Below, one piece after another: positions 6,749 through 15,473 of a stretch of DNA of 26,304 bases (position 1 is the stretch's first letter; each line of letters begins with the position of its first letter). A program made the translations under genes and the position numbers. Source of the DNA: an uncultured Spirochaetales bacterium (lineage in GTDB: Bacteria; Spirochaetota; Spirochaetia; Sphaerochaetales; Sphaerochaetaceae); NCBI GenBank assembly GCA_934247875.1, contig CAKQJZ010000022.1, positions 1 through 26,304 on the forward strand. Direction: 5' to 3'. The notes under the pieces were generated by a model. The model was not told where the DNA came from. It ran no database searches and saw only the letters and a list, made by a program, of their open reading frames with translations.

Positions 6749-7492
6749 TTAAGCCAATTCATGTAAGTAGAACTGAAGTGCTGATGCTGAATATATAGAT
6801 GCAGTTTCTGCTCTTAAGATATTAGTCTTTAAGAGAACTGGCGTTGTGTTATTCTCTTCAGCGAATTCACATTCTTTATCTGAAAAACCACCCTCTGGGC
6901 CTATAAATAGGCTTACAGAATCAATAATCTGGTCTTTTAGGCTATCGCTTAATGATTTAGTAGTGCCTCTGCTGCTTTGATGGAGTATTACTTTGATGCC
7001 TTTTGCGCTCTTTATAGCTTCTTCAAACTTTATAGGGCCTGTAAGCGTTGGGGCTTTGCCGCCAGATTGCTGTACAGCTTCTTTTAAAATCAGGTCAAGG
7101 CGTTCTCTTTGGTGGCTAGATATAGTCTTCTCTTGCACAAATTCTGTCTCAACAAATGTAATTGATCTGACTCCTATTTCTGTTAAAGCTCTGACAACAC
7201 TCTCTATTTTCTTTACTTTGAGAAGAGATATGTACATATCGATAGGAGTGAAAGAGCCTTTGTAAGAAGAGAGGTTATCAAGAAGAGTTGACTCTGGATT
7301 CTCAGTCTGCTTCAAAGAGAGAGTAGCTTCATCTATAAGTGTTGCTTCATAGTAGTTCTCTTCTTTGTCTTTTGCTGTGAAAACAATGCCTTTTTGAAGC
7401 CTCAATACTTTATTGAGATAGTTTCTTTCTCTTGCTTTTAAAGGGTATATGTTGTCGCTCTCTATTGGAGAGTCTAAGAGGAATACTCTCAC
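6749..7492 (-). CDS. rsmE: 16S rRNA m3U1498 methyltransferase RsmE
   Basis: SPOUT-class SAM-dependent enzyme that methylates N3 of U1498 in 16S rRNA. The 247-residue protein has an N-terminal PUA-like domain (about 1-70) and the knotted C-terminal domain with LLKVKKIESVVRALTEIGV, QQSGGKAP, the SAM loop FIGPEGGFSDKE (GPEGG 198-202) and ILRAETA (225-231). The start is a GTG at 7492 that overlaps the S41 protease stop as GTGA; upstream GAGGAG inside the protease gene serves as ribosome binding site. It is therefore translationally coupled to the protease, probably as co-expression rather than shared function. Confidence 0.94.
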   Translation of the reverse strand: MRVFLLDSPIESDNIYPLKARERNYLNKVLRLQKGIVFTAKDKEENYYEATLIDEATLSLKQTENPESTLLDNLSSYKGSFTPIDMYISLLKVKKIESVVRALTEIGVRSITFVETEFVQEKTISSHQRERLDLILKEAVQQSGGKAPTLTGPIKFEEAIKSAKGIKVILHQSSRGTTKSLSDSLKDQIIDSVSLFIGPEGGFSDKECEFAEENNTTPVLLKTNILRAETASIYSASALQFYLHELA

Positions 7493-8922
7493 TTCTTAAT
7501 CTCCTCAATAGCTCTCTTAAGGACTATATCGAACTCTGGGTCTGCAACAGGGCGCTTATCAAAGTCGAGGCTATAGACATATTCATTTCTGATTAATAGA
7601 CAGAGAAGAGTCTCTGGAACACCTGTGTCTTTATTGAGCTTACTGAAGCGCAATATGTTCTCTTTAGAGTACTCAGGGTTCTCTTCAATATACTCTTTCA
7701 TATTATTGTTCTTCAGAAAATCTGCATAAGCTTTTAAGTCTTCTTCTGAGTATTCCTCTTCTTCGATTATGATATCTGGAGTAATGCCTTTTTCATGGAT
7801 ATCATTATCAAGTGGAGTTGTGTATTTGGATGTGACTATGCACAGATATCCACCTAAATATGGAATCTCGCTTTGCATTACGCCCTTTCCAAATGTCTTA
7901 GAGCCAATTACAGTTGCTCTGTTATTCTCTTTAAGCGCTGCTGTCAAAATCTCGGATGCAGATGCAGTGCCTTCATTTACTAGGATTATGACAGGGTACT
8001 CAGCAGGTACTAGAGTTGTAGCTGTAGCGTTGTAGACGATAGTCTTATTTGAGTTCTTGAAGTGCGCAGTCAGTAGCTTTCCGTCGCTTATGAATGAGTT
8101 GGCGATCTTCAATGAGTCATCTACATAGCCACCGCCATTGTTTCTGAGGTCGAGGATTATCCGCTTAGCACCATTTTCAAGCAGATAGTTCATATCTTTA
8201 TTGAAGTTATCATAAGTATGAGATGTGAATGATGATATGAATAGATAACCTATGTCTCCATCAAGCATAGTCTTGCTTGTTGTTGGTGTAGTTACGACTT
8301 CAGGGCGCAGTGTGATATCAAAGACTGCGTCTCCTCTATGTATTGTAAGCGTTATATCTTCGCCTTCTTTTCCTCTGATCAACTTAGAAGCTTCTGTTGG
8401 TGTCAGCTTTGATATATCTTCACCATTTACATGGCTGATCATATCCTTTGCCCTGATTCCTGCTCTGTCTGCAGGGCCTCCTGGAAATGGAGATGATATT
8501 ATAACCATATATGTAGAAGGATCTTTTGGATCTATATAGTCAGGGTTCACTTTAGTAAGGTATGTGCCTATTCCAACATAGTCTCCCTTGCTGTTCTCTT
8601 TGAAGTCTTCTGCTTCTTCTGGTGTTATATAGTAAGAGTATTTATCGCCTAAAGAGCTAACCATGGCTTTAATGAGGTTGGTTTGCATCTCTTTGCTATC
8701 TATAGTCCAAAGATAGTTGCTGTCTAAGAATGTATATAGATTACCGAGGCTATATAGCATTTCAGAGATGGAGACTGTCTCTTCTTCTTGTGCTTTGGCA
8801 AGTGAAGATACTGCCTCTCCCTGTAGTTTGGATGCTGGTGTGTATTTCTCTGAATTTCCGCTTGAAAACAGAGATGAAAGAGAGAATATCAATAAAAGGG
8901 TTATAAGAATTGTTTTTCTCAT
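7489..8922 (-). CDS. S41 carboxyl-terminal processing protease (CtpA-like)
   Basis: Periplasmic serine protease of the CtpA/Tsp family, 477 residues. There is a signal peptide at about 1-20 (MRKTILITLLLIFSLSSLFS) with no lipobox cysteine. A PDZ domain spans about 115-208 (VGIGTYLTKV, GGPADRAGIRAKDMI). The S41 domain contains IILDLRNNGGG (255-265), the catalytic serine S321 in NEGTASASEIL and general base K346 in SKTFGKGVMQ; the 25-residue Ser-Lys spacing equals that of Tsp (S430/K455). The C-terminal portion (about 390-477) is acidic and lysine-rich. It probably trims envelope proteins. It is divergent from lgt with a 76-bp shared upstream region and is first in a two-gene unit with rsmE. Confidence 0.92.
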   Translation of the reverse strand: MRKTILITLLLIFSLSSLFSSGNSEKYTPASKLQGEAVSSLAKAQEEETVSISEMLYSLGNLYTFLDSNYLWTIDSKEMQTNLIKAMVSSLGDKYSYYITPEEAEDFKENSKGDYVGIGTYLTKVNPDYIDPKDPSTYMVIISSPFPGGPADRAGIRAKDMISHVNGEDISKLTPTEASKLIRGKEGEDITLTIHRGDAVFDITLRPEVVTTPTTSKTMLDGDIGYLFISSFTSHTYDNFNKDMNYLLENGAKRIILDLRNNGGGYVDDSLKIANSFISDGKLLTAHFKNSNKTIVYNATATTLVPAEYPVIILVNEGTASASEILTAALKENNRATVIGSKTFGKGVMQSEIPYLGGYLCIVTSKYTTPLDNDIHEKGITPDIIIEEEEYSEEDLKAYADFLKNNNMKEYIEENPEYSKENILRFSKLNKDTGVPETLLCLLIRNEYVYSLDFDKRPVADPEFDIVLKRAIEEIKK

Positions 8923-8998
8923 AAGAAAAATAATAGCAGTAATTTTTAATGATGTGTATGCAATTGCTTTAATGAAGACAAGGTTGTAAACTCAATTT

Positions 8999-9991
8999 AT
9001 GTTTCTCTATGTACAATTTCCTTCATGGATTTCTCCTTATGTAATCAAAGGTCTTCCTGTACGCTGGTATGCGCTTATGTACATAGTAGCTTTTTTAATT
9101 GCTTACATATTGTTCAATTACCAAGTAAGACATGATAAACACCTTGAAATCGAGAAAAATGCAATTGATGATGTATTCTTCTGGGGTATTATCGGACTCC
9201 TTCTGGGTGCAAGAATAGGCTCTTGTCTCTTTTATAATGATGCAGTTTATTACCTTACTCATCCTTGGATGATTTTCTGGCCATTTGAAGGGAAGCACTT
9301 TGTAGGGCTTCCTGGCATGAGCTATCACGGTGGTGTTATAGGGCTAGTGCTTGGAGTCTTTATTTATGCAAAGAAAGAGAAGAAAAGCTTTTTAGCTATT
9401 GCTGACTATCTAGCTGCAGCGATTCCGCTTGGCTACGCATTCGGACGCCTTGGCAACTTCATAAATGGAGAGCTTTACGGAAGAGTAACGACTTCTAAGC
9501 TTGGCATGATCTTCCCAGATGCTACTCCATTCTCAACAACATATAGCTGGGTCAGAGAAATTGCTGATCAGCTTGCGCTTGCCTATAGCTACGGCGGCTA
9601 TGTCAATTTGCCGCGCCACCCATCCCAGCTTTATGAGCTAGCTGGAGAGGGTATTTTATTGTTCATTATCCTCTTCTTTGTTATCAGGCCTTTGAAATAT
9701 AAGAAGAACTGGGCTAATGGCGTTGTAATGGCATTCTATTTCATTTTCTATGGAATCATAAGATTCATTATTGAGTATTTCAGACAGCCTGATTCTGATA
9801 TAGGCTATGTAATAGCACTAGGCAAAGAGAGCAATAATATTGCACTCTTTCAGTCGCCTTTGAATATATCAAAGGGACAGTGCTTCTGTTTTCTAATGGT
9901 AATTGCTGGTATCGCTATGCTTATAGTGTTTGCCAAAATGGGGAATAAAGATGATAGACGAGAGAGTAAACGAGCTAAGACGAGAGCTTAA
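8999..9991 (+). CDS. lgt: Prolipoprotein diacylglyceryl transferase Lgt
   Basis: Inner-membrane enzyme that transfers diacylglycerol from phosphatidylglycerol to the lipobox cysteine, the first step of lipoprotein maturation. The 330-residue protein has about seven membrane helices and the family motifs YHGGVIG (H110, equivalent to E. coli H103) and the signature GRLGNFINGELYGR, with R150 in the position of essential R143. RHPSQLYE and FRQPD near the C-terminal helices are also typical. The ATG at 8999 gives the standard N-terminus; no good Shine-Dalgarno is visible. The aminopeptidase start lies inside its last 41 bases. A charged tail (GNKDDRRESKRAKTRA) follows the last helix. Confidence 0.95.
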   Translation: MFLYVQFPSWISPYVIKGLPVRWYALMYIVAFLIAYILFNYQVRHDKHLEIEKNAIDDVFFWGIIGLLLGARIGSCLFYNDAVYYLTHPWMIFWPFEGKHFVGLPGMSYHGGVIGLVLGVFIYAKKEKKSFLAIADYLAAAIPLGYAFGRLGNFINGELYGRVTTSKLGMIFPDATPFSTTYSWVREIADQLALAYSYGGYVNLPRHPSQLYELAGEGILLFIILFFVIRPLKYKKNWANGVVMAFYFIFYGIIRFIIEYFRQPDSDIGYVIALGKESNNIALFQSPLNISKGQCFCFLMVIAGIAMLIVFAKMGNKDDRRESKRAKTRA

Positions 9992-11720
9992 AAAGGCCAA
10001 TTTGAATGGCTATTTGATTACAGGTACAGATCCTCACCAGAGTGAGTATGTAGCTCCACGCTGGAGAACAAGGGCATTCATCTCTGGCTTTACAGGTTCT
10101 GCTGGCACTGTAATCATCACAGAGAAAGAGGCTCTTTTATGGGTTGATTCCAGATACTTCATTCAAGCAGAAGCTGAGATCAAGGGTACAGAGTTTAAGA
10201 TGCTTAAACTCGATACTCCAGGGTATCTAGATCCATATAGCTGGATTATTGAGAATATGAATAAGGGCGAAGTGCTCGGTGTTGATGGAAATAGCATATC
10301 TATCAGTGAGTTCTCCAACCTTAAGAATAAGCTTAAGAAGAGTGGTGTCAAAGTAGAATCAACACCAGATCTCTTAGATCCAATCTGGAAAGAAAGACCA
10401 GCTGTTCCTTCAACTCTATGCGTAGAGATGAAAGATGAGTATGCAGGTTTCACAGCATCAGCAAAGGTATCGCTTATAAGACTGAAACTCAGAGAAAAGG
10501 GTGCTAAGTGGACGCTTATAACTAGCATCGATGATATTGCATGGCTCACTAACTTAAGAGCAAATGATATCCTATATAATCCTGTATTCTATTCATATGC
10601 ATTTATTTCTTTAAATGAAGCTATTCTTTATACATCTCCAAAGAGATTCACTAAAGACCTTAAAGCTAAAACAGAAGAAGTATTTGTCATTAAAGATTAT
10701 AAAGAGATCTTCAATGATATTGAGCGTCTTACTAAGCGCGGCGTTGGCTACTATGACCCTAATAAAGTCAACTATGTATTTGCGCCTTATGTTCTCAAAG
10801 CACGCAATATAACAGGCCGCGACATCTCAACAGATTTAAAAGCCAGAAAGAACCCTGCTGAGCTTGAAGGCATGAGAAGAGCTCACTTCTTAGATGGTAT
10901 TGCGTTTGCAAACTTCATGGCACAGATTGATAGAAGAGGCCACTACTCAGAGATGGAAATCTCAGAGCGCTTTGAAAGAGAAAGAGAGAAGATGGAAGGC
11001 TATCTTGGCCCATCATTCGGTCCTATTTCAGGCTTCAGAGAACATGGAGCTATGTGCCACTATAGCGCTACAGAGAGCTCTAACAAAGCAATCGATCAGG
11101 AAGGTCTATTGGTTCTAGACACTGGTTCTCAGTTCGAGTTTGGCATGACAGACTTAACAAGAACACTTCTATTTGGCAATGAGCCAACAGAGGAAGAGAA
11201 GAGAGACTATACACTAGTACTCAAAGGCCACTTGGCACTTGCTAGCCAGCGCTTCATTGCAGGCACTACTGGTGTGCAGCTCGATGTGCTTGCTAAGCAG
11301 TTCTTATGGCAAGCTGGAATGTCATTCTTCCATGGAACAGGTCATGGAGTAGGCTGCCGCTTAAATGTACATGAAGGCCCAATGAGAATTTCATCAAAGC
11401 TTATCGATGTTCCTCTTCTTCCTGGAATGGTTATCTCAGATGAACCTGGTTTATATAAAGAAGGCAGACATGGAATCAGAATTGAGAATCTGATTGCTGT
11501 CCAGAGCGATGTTAAGACAGAGTTCGGTCAGTTCTACTCATTTGAGACACTCTCAGTTGTTCCTTATGAGAAGTTCTTGATTGATACTCGCTACTTAACA
11601 GATTCAGAGATAGAGAGAATCAATAGCTACCATAAGTGGGTTCATGATCAGATTTATGATTATGTTTCAAACGAAGCTAAGCTATGGCTCGATGAAGCTA
11701 CTAGCCCTATTGTTAGATAA
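9951..11720 (+). CDS. Xaa-Pro aminopeptidase (M24B, aminopeptidase P)
   Basis: Cytoplasmic metallopeptidase removing N-terminal residues before proline. At 589 residues it is the long three-domain form: two creatinase-like N-terminal domains (GTDPHQSEYVAPRW, FTGSAGTVIIT, LLWVDSRYF) and a pita-bread catalytic domain from about 300. Metal ligands appear at D390 (LVLDTGSQFEF), D401 (MTDLTRT), H465 (FHGTGHGVG), E498 (SDEPGLY) and E512 (GIRIENL). The start at 9951 follows GGGGAATAAAG and fits the family N-terminus; an in-frame ATG at 9930 would add seven unrelated residues. It overlaps lgt by 41 bp in another frame and is followed 34 bp later by gpmI. Confidence 0.93.
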   Translation: MIDERVNELRRELKKANLNGYLITGTDPHQSEYVAPRWRTRAFISGFTGSAGTVIITEKEALLWVDSRYFIQAEAEIKGTEFKMLKLDTPGYLDPYSWIIENMNKGEVLGVDGNSISISEFSNLKNKLKKSGVKVESTPDLLDPIWKERPAVPSTLCVEMKDEYAGFTASAKVSLIRLKLREKGAKWTLITSIDDIAWLTNLRANDILYNPVFYSYAFISLNEAILYTSPKRFTKDLKAKTEEVFVIKDYKEIFNDIERLTKRGVGYYDPNKVNYVFAPYVLKARNITGRDISTDLKARKNPAELEGMRRAHFLDGIAFANFMAQIDRRGHYSEMEISERFEREREKMEGYLGPSFGPISGFREHGAMCHYSATESSNKAIDQEGLLVLDTGSQFEFGMTDLTRTLLFGNEPTEEEKRDYTLVLKGHLALASQRFIAGTTGVQLDVLAKQFLWQAGMSFFHGTGHGVGCRLNVHEGPMRISSKLIDVPLLPGMVISDEPGLYKEGRHGIRIENLIAVQSDVKTEFGQFYSFETLSVVPYEKFLIDTRYLTDSEIERINSYHKWVHDQIYDYVSNEAKLWLDEATSPIVR

Positions 11721-11754
11721 TTAATATATTTATATCGATTATAAGGAGAATAAT

Positions 11755-13404
11755 ATGGTTGATCCTTTGGTAAAGAATGGAAAGATAAATCGTAAAGGTC
11801 CTGTAATGCTTGTCATTATGGATGGTGTAGGTTTTGGCAAGTACAAGGATGGAGATGCTGTAGCAACTGCTATGACAAAGAATCTCGATAAGCTTTATAG
11901 CGAATATCCATGGACTAAGCTTAAGGCACATGGCCTTGCTGTAGGACTCCCAAGCGATGCAGATATGGGCAACAGCGAAGTTGGCCACAATGCAATGGGC
12001 TGCGGCAGAGTATTCTCACAGGGCGCTAAGCTTGTAGCTAACTCAATCAACAGCGGTGAGATGTTCAAAGGCGAGACATGGCAGAAGCTTATAAAGAACG
12101 TCAAAGACAATAACTCAACACTTCATTTCATCGGACTCCTATCTGATGGAAACGTTCACTCTCATATCGATAACCTCAAGAAGATGATCATTGAAGCTAA
12201 AGCAGAGGGTGTTAAGAGAGTAAGAGTTCATGCACTTCTTGACGGCAGAGACGTAGGCGAGATGTCTGCGCTTGATTACTTCGATCCATTTGATGCTTTT
12301 CTAAAAGAGCTATCAAGTGATGGAACATTCGATGCTAAGATTGCATCAGGTGGCGGAAGAATGGTTATTACAATGGACCGTTACAACGCTAACTGGGATA
12401 TGGTAAAGAAAGGCTGGGAGACTCATGTATTAGGAGAGGGCAGACAGTTTGATAACGCTCATGATGCTATTACAACTCTAAGAGCTGAAACTGGTGCTAT
12501 TGACCAGGATCTACCTCCTTTCGTTATTGCAGAGAATGGCAAGCCTGTTGGAACTATTGAGGATAATGATTCTGTAATCCTCTTCAACTTCAGAGGCGAC
12601 AGAGCTCTTGAAATCACAAAGGCTTTCGAGGCTGATACTCTGACAGAGTTCGATAGAAAGAGAAGACCTAAAGTAGAGTATGCTGGAATGATGGAGTATG
12701 ATGGAGACCTTCATATCCCTCATCAGTTCTTAGTATCTCCTCCATCAATCGATAGAACACTTGCTGAGTATCTATGTGCATCTAAAGTCATGCAGTTCTC
12801 AATCTCTGAGACTCAGAAGTTCGGTCATGTAACTTACTTCTTCAATGGCAACAGATCTGGCAAGTTCGATGACAAGCTTGAAGAGTATGTTGAGATTCCT
12901 TCAGATATCGTTCCTTTTGAAGAGAGACCTTGGATGAAGTGCGCAGAGATCACAGATAGAGTAATCAGTGAGATCGAGAGCGGTAAGTGGGATTTCATCA
13001 AGCTCAACTTCCCTAATGGTGATATGGTCGGACACACAGGCGTATTTGAAGCTGTAGTATGCTCAATGGAGGCTATGGATCTTCAGATTGGTAGACTTAA
13101 AGATGCTATTGAGAAAGCTGGTGGCGTAATGATCGTTACAGCTGACCATGGGAATGCTGATGATATGTATGAGCATGGCAAAGATGGCTCATTGAAGCTT
13201 AAAGCTAATGGAGATCCAAAGGCTAAGACTTCGCACTCTTTGAATCCTGTTCCATGCATTATCGTGGATCCTGAGTATAACGGTGAGTACTCAAAAGAGC
13301 TCAACACAGGCCTTGGAATTTCTTCTATTGCAGCAACATGCATGAACTTCTTAGGTTTCGATGCTCCTGCTGATTATGATAAGTCAGTAATAAACTTCAA
13401 TTAA
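11755..13404 (+). CDS. gpmI: 2,3-bisphosphoglycerate-independent phosphoglycerate mutase
   Basis: Glycolytic enzyme interconverting 3- and 2-phosphoglycerate with Mn ions through a phosphoserine. The 549-residue protein has the metal-binding VMLVIMDGVGFGKYKDGD (D23), catalytic serine S74 in DADMGNSEVGHNAMGCGRV, phosphatase-like insertions (LLSDGNVHSHIDNL, ALLDGRDVG, FNFRGDRALE) and the C-terminal metal site VTADHGNADDM. It is somewhat longer than the usual 510 residues, with a short N-terminal extension before the first strand. AAGGAG lies 8 nt before the ATG. It is probably co-transcribed with the upstream aminopeptidase and ends at the terminator at 13424. Confidence 0.95.
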   Translation: MVDPLVKNGKINRKGPVMLVIMDGVGFGKYKDGDAVATAMTKNLDKLYSEYPWTKLKAHGLAVGLPSDADMGNSEVGHNAMGCGRVFSQGAKLVANSINSGEMFKGETWQKLIKNVKDNNSTLHFIGLLSDGNVHSHIDNLKKMIIEAKAEGVKRVRVHALLDGRDVGEMSALDYFDPFDAFLKELSSDGTFDAKIASGGGRMVITMDRYNANWDMVKKGWETHVLGEGRQFDNAHDAITTLRAETGAIDQDLPPFVIAENGKPVGTIEDNDSVILFNFRGDRALEITKAFEADTLTEFDRKRRPKVEYAGMMEYDGDLHIPHQFLVSPPSIDRTLAEYLCASKVMQFSISETQKFGHVTYFFNGNRSGKFDDKLEEYVEIPSDIVPFEERPWMKCAEITDRVISEIESGKWDFIKLNFPNGDMVGHTGVFEAVVCSMEAMDLQIGRLKDAIEKAGGVMIVTADHGNADDMYEHGKDGSLKLKANGDPKAKTSHSLNPVPCIIVDPEYNGEYSKELNTGLGISSIAATCMNFLGFDAPADYDKSVINFN

Positions 13405-13423
13405 AGTTCGCTGAAACTTGGTC

Positions 13424-13458
13424 AAGCTGCTTGTTTTAAAAGGACAGGCAGCTTTTTT
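13424..13458 (+). terminator. Rho-independent terminator after gpmI
   Basis: AAGCTGC (13424-13430) pairs with GCAGCTT (13448-13454), extendable to 10 bp by TTG with CAG, followed by a run of Ts. It starts 20 bp after the gpmI stop. Confidence 0.85.
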
Positions 13459-13791
13459 GTTGCGATTTGTTGTTTTTGCTTTTATCTGTTTTTCATGTTC
13501 TTTTTTTGTTCATTTAGTCTTTTCAATAAACATTTTCAATAAAAAGCAGAGAAAGCAGCCTTTTCTTCATAGTATTCATATAGGCTCTAATCTTGAGCAT
13601 CTCTTTTATTGAAAACCCTCAAAATTGCGGCATACCTCAATTTTAACCTTTTTATGACACTTCATCCTCTTTTTTACTAAGCAATCATTTTGCTCACTAA
13701 AATTAACAAAAGCAGGCAGAAAACGAACAAATATCTGTTCATTTGAACTATAAAATGTGGTTTTTGTGAGTTTTTGAGTTCAAAAAAATTA
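13459..13791. other. Gene-free, repeat-rich upstream region of the uptake operon
   Basis: No credible gene. TTTTCAATAAA occurs twice in direct order (13520-13530, 13533-13543), and its complement TTTTATTGAAAA appears at 13604-13615, allowing a long-range 12-bp pairing. ACCTCAATTT (13634-13643) is the inverted copy of AAATTGAGGT at 13830-13839, next to the operon start. GTTC-N4-GAAC (13737-13748) and TTTTTGA-GT-TCAAAAA (13771-13786) are further inverted repeats, the last only six bases upstream of the -35. The pattern suggests several regulator sites, perhaps with DNA looping. No known riboswitch pattern was recognised. Confidence 0.5.
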
Positions 13792-13819
13792 TTGACACCA
13801 AAAAAAGCGAGACTATACG
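13792..13819 (+). promoter_or_regulatory. Promoter of the DeoR/BMP/FGGY operon
   Basis: A consensus TTGACA -35 (13792-13797), 16-bp spacer and TATACG -10 (13814-13819). It lies 52 bp before the regulator's ATG, with inverted repeats on both sides, and is the only strong promoter candidate in the gap. Confidence 0.65.
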
Positions 13820-13821
13820 AT

Positions 13822-13851
13822 GAAACCATAAATTGAGGTTTCCATCAATTT
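13822..13851. promoter_or_regulatory. Candidate operator for the DeoR-type regulator
   Basis: Two interleaved inverted repeats sit immediately downstream of the -10: GAAACC-N9-GGTTTC (13822-13842) and AAATTGA-N8-TCAATTT (13830-13851). A repressor bound here would block transcription start. The AAATTGAGGT half also occurs inverted about 196 bp upstream (13634-13643), which fits the multi-site looping known for E. coli DeoR. Assignment to the adjacent regulator is inference. Confidence 0.55.
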
Positions 13852-13870
13852 GTTTGTTATGGAGGAGTCT

Positions 13871-14644
13871 ATGGGAAAACGCTATTCACAGATTCTAAAG
13901 CTCTTAGAGAATCAAGAATTCATGTCTGTTTCTCAGCTCTCTGATGCAACTGGCGTCAGTCCTATGACTATTCGCAGAGACCTCAATGAGATGGATAGCA
14001 AGAAGCTTATCAGGCGCATGCATGGCGGCGCTGCAGCTATTAAGACGCAGAACAATGAGCCATTCTATAAAGACAGAGCTATTGTCCAAGTAGAAGAGAA
14101 GAAGACAATTGCGCAAATAGCAAATAGCTTAGTCAGAGACAACTCAATAATAGCAGTAGATAGCGGTTCGACATGCTTTGAGCTAGTTAAACTCCTTCAA
14201 GGCAGGTCTATAACTGTTGTTACTAACAGTCTTCCTGTTATGGAAGGACTCTTGTATTCAGATACAGTTAAGATCATCGTTCCATGTGGCAATCTTCGTT
14301 CCCATGAAGGTGCTATATCAGGTTCTGATACTATCGAATACCTATCTAAACTTCATGTTGATCAGTTCTTCATGGGTGTTGGCGGGATTGATAGCAATGC
14401 AGGGATTACCGATTACAACATCGAAGATGCAGCTGTGAAGCGCATAATAATCTCAAACGCTTCAAAGGTCATAGTCCTTGCCGATTCATCAAAATACAAC
14501 AGAGTAACATTTGCAAACATCTGCCCTGTTTCAGAGATAGACATCCTAGTCTCTGATTCTAAGCCGGCAGGAAGATTATATGAGAACTTGCAACGCTCCG
14601 ATGTCCAGATTGTGACTCCATCGGATGCGAAGGAGGATAAATGA
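13871..14644 (+). CDS. DeoR-family transcriptional regulator
   Basis: A 257-residue sugar/nucleoside-responsive repressor. Residues 6-57 form the DeoR winged helix (RYSQILKLLENQEFMSVSQLSDATGVSPMTIRRDL, then RRMHGGA). The rest is the DeoRC effector domain, with DSGSTCFELVKLL, TVVTNSLPVMEGLL, FMGVGGID and VIVLADSSKY; this domain usually senses a sugar phosphate. GGAGGAG 5 nt before the ATG at 13871 fixes the start; the upstream in-frame TTG at 13850 falls in the operator. It is the first gene of the operon and its TGA overlaps the next ATG (ATGA), so it is expected to control itself and the transport/catabolic genes. The likely effector is the phosphorylated product of the FGGY kinase. Confidence 0.9.
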   Translation: MGKRYSQILKLLENQEFMSVSQLSDATGVSPMTIRRDLNEMDSKKLIRRMHGGAAAIKTQNNEPFYKDRAIVQVEEKKTIAQIANSLVRDNSIIAVDSGSTCFELVKLLQGRSITVVTNSLPVMEGLLYSDTVKIIVPCGNLRSHEGAISGSDTIEYLSKLHVDQFFMGVGGIDSNAGITDYNIEDAAVKRIIISNASKVIVLADSSKYNRVTFANICPVSEIDILVSDSKPAGRLYENLQRSDVQIVTPSDAKEDK

Positions 14645-15453
14645 GCAAGAAATGGCTTAAAGATGTTTATGGTTCAGAGAAGCCTATTGTAGCTATGTGC
14701 CACTTGGATGCGCTTCCTGGAGATCCAAGATATGACAATGATAAAGGTATGGACTACATACTTGAGCGTGCCCATCGCAACTTGAAGGCACTTCAGGATG
14801 GCGGTGTTGATGCTGTTATGTTCTCTAACGAGTTCAGTCTTCCTTATCAGACAAAAGTAGATGCAATCACATCTATGGCTATGGCAAGAATAATTGGAGA
14901 GCTAATGGATGAGATACGCATTCCATTCGGAGTCAATGTGCTTTGGGATGCAAAGTCGTCATGTGAGCTTGCTGTTGCAACAGGTGCGCGATTTGTACGT
15001 GAGATCTTCACAGGCGCATATGCAAGCGATTTCGGCATCTGGGATACAGATTGCGGCAACACAGTCAGACGCAGAAATGCTGTAGGCGGAAAAAACGTAA
15101 GACTTATGTACAACATTCTGCCTGAAGCGAGTGTATATATTGCTGAGAGAGATATTGCAGATATTGCAAGAACAACAGTTTTCAATTGCCAGCCAGATGT
15201 AATATGCGTCTCTGGTCGTACAGCTGGTGCCAAGACAGATACTTCAATTTTAAAAAGAGTAGTTGAAGCTATCCCAGATACTCCTGTTTTCGCAAATACA
15301 GGAGTCAGAGCAGAAACAGTAAAGGAGCAGCTCTCAGTTGCAGATGGTGCTGTTGTTGGAACTGCTTTCAAGAGAAATGGTGATTTCTTTGATGAAGTAG
15401 ATCCAGAGAAAGTAAAGGTTTTCATGGACGCCGTAATGGCCGTCAGGAAATAA
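14641..15453 (+). CDS. BtpA/SgcQ-family TIM-barrel protein
   Basis: A 270-residue cytoplasmic protein of the BtpA family (which includes E. coli SgcQ). Family marks: the N-terminal PIVAMCHLDALPGDPRY, DGGVDAVMFSNEFSLPY, FGVNVLWDAKSSCELAVATGARFVRE, VICVSGRTAGAKTD and VFANTGVRAETVKEQL, with the phosphate-site-like GAVVGTAFKRNGDFF at the end of the barrel. The name comes from a cyanobacterial photosystem I factor, but most relatives sit in sugar or nucleoside operons and their reaction is unknown. ATGA overlap with the regulator and an AGGAGG site show coupling. Given the neighbours, an aldolase-, isomerase- or glycosidic-cleavage-type step on the imported compound is plausible but unproven. Confidence 0.82.
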   Translation: MSKKWLKDVYGSEKPIVAMCHLDALPGDPRYDNDKGMDYILERAHRNLKALQDGGVDAVMFSNEFSLPYQTKVDAITSMAMARIIGELMDEIRIPFGVNVLWDAKSSCELAVATGARFVREIFTGAYASDFGIWDTDCGNTVRRRNAVGGKNVRLMYNILPEASVYIAERDIADIARTTVFNCQPDVICVSGRTAGAKTDTSILKRVVEAIPDTPVFANTGVRAETVKEQLSVADGAVVGTAFKRNGDFFDEVDPEKVKVFMDAVMAVRK

Positions 15454-15473
15454 ATCATATAAGGAGAAGTGCA

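Noticed and set aside
13418..13612. 64-codon open frame after gpmI
   Set aside because: It starts before and reads through the terminator stem and its T tract, has low-complexity Phe-rich content, and has no ribosome binding site.
13459..13849. Possible purine riboswitch before the nucleoside-type operon
   Set aside because: I could not find the conserved purine aptamer core or a three-stem junction; the region is better described by protein-site inverted repeats next to a DeoR gene.
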